Program-made: the position numbers and the translations under genes
Notes under the pieces: generated by a model
Told to the model about the DNA's origin: nothing
Databases searched by the model: none
What the model saw: the letters and a program-made list of their open reading frames with translations, nothing else
Shown: piece after piece, positions 5,811-8,946 of the stretch
How positions within the stretch are numbered: the first letter of the stretch is position 1
How the letters are laid out: each line of letters opens with the position of its first letter
Assembly: GCA_035693785.1 (NCBI GenBank)
Contig: DASSFZ010000562.1
Location: 1-8,946, forward strand
DNA: 8,946 nucleotides
Reading direction: 5' to 3'
DNA from: DASSFZ01 sp035693785
GTDB lineage: Bacteria > Chloroflexota > Anaerolineae > Fen-1058

Positions 5811-5868
5811 GAATGCGGAATGAATCGCGCCCGTTCATTCCGCATTCCACATTCGACATTCTGACTTC
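5811..5868. repeat. GAATG heptad array with a perfect 14-bp hairpin
   Basis: GAATGCGGAATGAA (5811-5824) and TTCATTCCGCATTC (5834-5847) are perfect complements around a 9-nt loop. The right arm continues as heptads CACATTC, GACATTC and TGACTTC up to the stop codon of the membrane-anchored hydrolase (5869-5871). It has the same unit and design as the array at 4533 and again lies directly 3' of a hydrolase gene. It may act as a terminator or mRNA 3' protector between the second and third hydrolases; no U-run is seen on the minus strand. Confidence 0.75.
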
Positions 5869-7206
5869 CTACGGGATTCCCAGCACTCCCTTCATAAAGT
5901 CACGCACGGCATCGAAGGCCGGCCGCGGCCCGCCCCGCAGATCGGTGATGCTCCACGGGGCGGTGCGATCTTGCGCGCCCAGCGGCGACTTCTGCGCGAA
6001 GTCGAGGTTGAACAATATCGCCAGCTTCACGAACCCCCACTCTTGCATCAGGCGGAACGCGTCCGCGTCCCACTGTGCCTGCTCTTCGGCTGTATTGTCC
6101 AGGCCGAACTCGTACGACGGCAGCGCCGTATCGCTGATGCCTTCGTACGAGGCCCAGCCGAACTCCGTCACGCACAGCGGCTTCTGCTTGCCGATGATGT
6201 TGTAATAATCTTCCAGCGTGCTGCGGAACGACCACGAGGGGTGCGGATTATCGAACGGGCCTCGGAACGACGCGGTCGGATCATTGTAGCCTTCGTCGTG
6301 GCGGTACTGCGGCGCCAAGTTGTAACCGTTGACATGCACGCCGACGCAGTCCGCGTAATTCAGGAAGCCAAGCTCGACCATGCGCTTGAGGTAGGGCTGA
6401 TCGTCGCAGCCACGCGCGTCGCAGCCGCCGCCGAAGGCGCCAGTCGGCGACAGCGCACCGCTGATGACCATGGCGTCTGGATCCCTGGCCTTGATCGCCT
6501 GGTACGCCAGCTTCAGCATTTCGACGTACTGCTCGGGGCTGACCGCCTGCGGGTTGGTCCTCCACTCCGAGTCGATGTTCTGCTCGTTCCAGATTTCGAA
6601 GGCCTGCACCTTGCCCTGGTAGCGATCGACGACTTCGCCGACAAACCTGGCGTACTCGTTCAGATCGTTCGGCGGGCCTTCGACGCCTTCGACGCCGGGG
6701 CGCGACCACTCCGGCGCGGTGACGATGCTGAGCAGCACGCGGATGTCTTTCGTGCTCGCCGCTTCGACGACGCGATCGAACCCGCTCCAGTCCATTTCCC
6801 CCGGCGCGGGCGAGAAGTTGCCCCAGCGGAGCTGCTGCTTCACCCAGCCCAGCAGCAGCTTGTCCCTGAGCAGGCCGATCGCGTAGGCGGGATCGCTGGT
6901 GAGCGCGTCCGACTGAATACCGAACTCCATCGAAGGATCGTGCAGCGGCGCAATCGTCGGCTGCGGCGTTGGATTGCTGGCCGGCGCAGCCGGTTCGACA
7001 GGCTGCGTCGCGGGCGCTGTCGCCGTGGCGACGGATCCCACGACGCTCACGGCCGTGGGCGTGCTCACCGGCATTTCTTGCGGCGCCGCCGGGTTGAAGA
7101 ACGCGAGGAACACCATCACCGCGCCGAACGCAATCGCCAGCAGCCACAACACGATCAGCGCCGGCGTCGGTATGCGATCCCAAATCGATCGTCTGTCTTG
7201 ATTCAT
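5869..7206 (-). CDS. Membrane-anchored glycoside hydrolase, GH39/GH5-like (beta/alpha)8
   Basis: A 445-residue protein. The short cytoplasmic N-terminus (MNQDRRSIWDRIP) is followed by one hydrophobic helix at about 16-37 with no lipobox or clear cleavage site, so it is probably a signal anchor. A Pro/Ala/Thr-rich stalk covers 38-88. The catalytic domain runs from about 93 to 445, with E208 in IWNEQN as probable acid/base and E348 in CVTEFGW as probable nucleophile. VISGALSPTG (247-256), DCVGVHVN (286-293) and ILFNLDF (397-403) mark other barrel strands. Two cysteines 5 apart (C262, C267) sit in a loop found only in this copy and could form a disulfide. It starts 3 nt after the stop of the upstream hydrolase, behind an AGGTGA site that overlaps that stop. 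The fold and catalytic pair are well supported; the exact CAZy family and substrate are not. Confidence 0.9.
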   Translation of the reverse strand: MNQDRRSIWDRIPTPALIVLWLLAIAFGAVMVFLAFFNPAAPQEMPVSTPTAVSVVGSVATATAPATQPVEPAAPASNPTPQPTIAPLHDPSMEFGIQSDALTSDPAYAIGLLRDKLLLGWVKQQLRWGNFSPAPGEMDWSGFDRVVEAASTKDIRVLLSIVTAPEWSRPGVEGVEGPPNDLNEYARFVGEVVDRYQGKVQAFEIWNEQNIDSEWRTNPQAVSPEQYVEMLKLAYQAIKARDPDAMVISGALSPTGAFGGGCDARGCDDQPYLKRMVELGFLNYADCVGVHVNGYNLAPQYRHDEGYNDPTASFRGPFDNPHPSWSFRSTLEDYYNIIGKQKPLCVTEFGWASYEGISDTALPSYEFGLDNTAEEQAQWDADAFRLMQEWGFVKLAILFNLDFAQKSPLGAQDRTAPWSITDLRGGPRPAFDAVRDFMKGVLGIP

Positions 7207-7209
7207 GAA

Positions 7210-7215
7210 TCACCT
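7210..7215 (-). promoter_or_regulatory. Shine-Dalgarno site overlapping a stop codon (translational coupling)
   Basis: On the minus strand AGGTGA lies 3 nt before the ATG at 7206, and its last three bases are the TGA stop of the upstream hydrolase. Ribosomes finishing the first gene are thus placed to start the second. The start codon itself lies in the palindrome ATTCATGAAT (7201-7210). Confidence 0.7.
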
Positions 7216-8946
7216 ACATCCATTCGCCGCGCACCAGCTCTTCACGGCGTGGAACACCGGCCTGCGGCCCAGGCCGATGTCGATGAAGCTATAGAGCGCA
7301 TTGTCGGTGACCAGCCTCGTCACCGGGCCGTAGTCCAGGTTCCACAGGATCACCAGCCGGCAGCCCCACTGCTTGCACAGGCTCATGCCTTCGGTCACCC
7401 AGTCGGCCTGCTCTTGCTGCGTGTTCTCGCTCGCCCACTCGAATCCTTCGACCTGACCGATCGTCTCCGAGGATGCCACACCGAACTCGGTGACGCACGC
7501 CGGCTTGCCGGTGATGCTCTGGTAGCCGAGCACCGTGTCCTTGAAGTACCACGAGTGATGCGGCGGGCTGAACAGGTTGTCGTACGGGCCGCCCAGCGAC
7601 GCCGAGGGCGGCACGCGCAGCGCGTTGACGTGCGTGCCGACGCAGTCCATGTACTTCGCCGCGCCGGCGGCGACCATCTGCCTGAGGTATTCGAAGTCGT
7701 CGGTGGCGTTCACGCCGTCGTTCCATCCGGTCGGCGCGAGCGCGCCGCTGATGACCAGGATGTTCGGGTCTTTCGCCTTGATCGCGTTGTAGGCGGCGGC
7801 GAGCAACTGCGTGTAGCGCGCCGCGTCGAGCTTCTGGGGGCTGGTCAGCCACTCGCGGCTGATGTTCTGCTCGTTCCATACTTCGATGGCGTGAATGCGA
7901 CCTTTGAACAGATCGGCCAGCCCGCCGGCCAGCTCGGCGAGAGCCGCCGGATCGTCCGGCGGCGCGTGCACCTCGCCCGTCCATGGATGCGTGCAAGGTG
8001 GGGAGGTGACAATGCTTAACAGCACTTTCAGTCCGGCGCCGTTCGCCGCGCTGATCATCGTGTTAAGCCGATTCAGGTCAGGCCCGCCGCAGTAGTAATC
8101 GTAATCCCCCCAGCGGAACTGAATCTTGGTCCAGCCCAGGCCAAGCTCGTTCGTGTAGTTGACGATACTCTGCGCACCGGCCTCCGTATCGATATAACCG
8201 TAGTAATGGGAGTGGATGCCGTATTGAGTCGGCCCGCCGCCAGCGGGCGGCGCGATGGGCGGCGGTGCGACGACCTCCGCGCCGACCTTGATCACGACGC
8301 TCAGTTCATCGCCAAATGCGCCATCCTCATTTCGCAGCCGCCAGATCCCGGTGAACGCGCCGTCCTCGTCGCCCGACTCCATCGGCACGCTGACGTCGAT
8401 CGTCTTGCCCGGCTCCAGCGCGCCGACCTTCACCGGGCTGCTCGCGCCGAGCCGTGCTCCCCTGACGAAGGCGAGTTCCGTATCCGCGCTCCACGCGCAC
8501 GTCCCGCTGTTGCGCACCTTCCACGTCTTGGTGAAGTCTTTGCCTTTGTCGAAGCGCGTGTTGTCGGGAACCGTCACGTCGGCGACGTATGCGGCATTAA
8601 GGCACGGGGCCTCCGGGGTCGATGGGGTATCTTTCCCGCCGCCACCCGCGCCGGTCTCTGTTTCCTCTTCACCGACGGTGACAACCACGACATCCTTCGT
8701 CACAGAGCCGGCCGTGACCGTCGCCGTGTACACGCCGTCGCCGGCGGGTGTCCAGACCAGGTCCGAACTCGCCAACGGCCGCGACTCGCTCAGCACGACC
8801 GAGCCGTCGGCGGTGGTGATGGTCCAGTCTACGCTCAACTCGCCTGAGCCGGTTATCGCGCTTTGCTGTCGATAGGCCTTGATCGGCTCGAGCAGGTTGG
8901 GCGCGACGTCTGGACCTTGCACGTCGCGAATTACCGCGCCGCGCAG
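7210..8946 (-). CDS. Multidomain secreted glycoside hydrolase with NBR1-type Ig domain, 5' end missing
   Basis: 578 residues are visible. The frame is open to the right edge; GTG at 8922 is probably not the true start, because codons above it read on as sense. Layout (first visible codon = 1): an Ig-like beta domain at about 26-92; an acidic Gly-rich linker to 114; an Ig domain like that of NBR1 at 115-222 (ADVTVPDNTRF, KTWKVRNSGTCAW, GIWRLRNEDGAFG); a Pro/Gly linker to 241; and a GH39/GH5-like barrel at 242-578. E359 in VWNEQN is the likely acid/base and E487 in CVTEFG the nucleophile. Extra cysteines (visible 286, 318, 524, 529, 572, 577) suggest disulfides outside the cell. It is closest to the membrane-anchored hydrolase downstream, sharing WNEQN, VISGAL-x-PTG, DCVG-x-HVN and CVTEFG. 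It leads the visible run of minus-strand genes; its signal sequence would lie outside the window. Confidence 0.9.
   Translation of the reverse strand: MRGAVIRDVQGPDVAPNLLEPIKAYRQQSAITGSGELSVDWTITTADGSVVLSESRPLASSDLVWTPAGDGVYTATVTAGSVTKDVVVVTVGEEETETGAGGGGKDTPSTPEAPCLNAAYVADVTVPDNTRFDKGKDFTKTWKVRNSGTCAWSADTELAFVRGARLGASSPVKVGALEPGKTIDVSVPMESGDEDGAFTGIWRLRNEDGAFGDELSVVIKVGAEVVAPPPIAPPAGGGPTQYGIHSHYYGYIDTEAGAQSIVNYTNELGLGWTKIQFRWGDYDYYCGGPDLNRLNTMISAANGAGLKVLLSIVTSPPCTHPWTGEVHAPPDDPAALAELAGGLADLFKGRIHAIEVWNEQNISREWLTSPQKLDAARYTQLLAAAYNAIKAKDPNILVISGALAPTGWNDGVNATDDFEYLRQMVAAGAAKYMDCVGTHVNALRVPPSASLGGPYDNLFSPPHHSWYFKDTVLGYQSITGKPACVTEFGVASSETIGQVEGFEWASENTQQEQADWVTEGMSLCKQWGCRLVILWNLDYGPVTRLVTDNALYSFIDIGLGRRPVFHAVKSWCAANGCR

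Noticed and set aside
5971..8019. 682-residue open frame on the plus strand opposite two hydrolase genes
   Set aside because: It is antisense to well-supported hydrolase frames, rich in Arg/His/Ala with no domain or export signal, and explained by high GC at third codon positions.
8920..8922. GTG at 8920-8922 as start of the multidomain hydrolase
   Set aside because: The frame remains open for eight codons to the window edge, no Shine-Dalgarno sequence precedes it, and an exported protein should have a signal sequence, which must lie further upstream.
4590..8946. Polysaccharide utilisation locus
   Set aside because: No SusC/SusD pair, ABC sugar transporter, sugar kinase or regulator is present in the window; three hydrolases alone do not establish it.

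Overview
The window looks like chromosomal DNA of a Chloroflexota bacterium. This is inferred from style: a PknB-type kinase with a Thr/Pro tail of TPTPTRTPSPTRT type, a secreted beta-sandwich protein with a KKVYLPSVLR motif, an NBR1-type Ig domain fused to a glycoside hydrolase, and short repeats in gaps and inside a reading frame. No rRNA or other marker gene confirms the phylum.

Plus strand, 1-2637: the C-terminal part of a membrane Ser/Thr kinase (1-903); a 173-bp foldback element (MITE-like) with TAA target duplications, placed exactly at the kinase stop codon (904-1076); then a secreted protein with two PKD-like repeats, an FnIII-like region and a C-terminal PPC-like domain (1165-2637). 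The N-terminal part of that protein contains an 85-bp palindromic repeat read as codons.

Minus strand, 8946-2664, in transcription order: three paralogous (beta/alpha)8 glycoside hydrolases of the GH39/GH5-like (clan A) type. The first is multidomain and runs off the right edge, the second has an N-terminal membrane anchor, and the third is a probable lipoprotein. They are followed by a four-helix CopD-like membrane protein, ribonuclease Z, and a 96-residue zinc-ribbon protein overlapping the ribonuclease Z gene. The first two hydrolase genes are 3 nt apart and probably translationally coupled. The other three gaps (72-88 nt) each hold a 7-bp-period repeat array; two of these fold into hairpins just after a hydrolase stop codon. 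The CopD-like gene has a near-perfect extended -10 box 6 nt before its ATG, which suggests a new, leaderless transcript starts there.

The left part (about 1080-2640) is visibly less GC-rich than the minus-strand cluster. The hydrolases probably act on an exopolysaccharide or cell-surface glycan, each held at the surface in a different way. The substrate cannot be read from the sequence. I see no CRISPR array, no rRNA or tRNA gene, no transposase gene, and no gene-free stretch longer than 300 bases; the longest gap is 904-1164.
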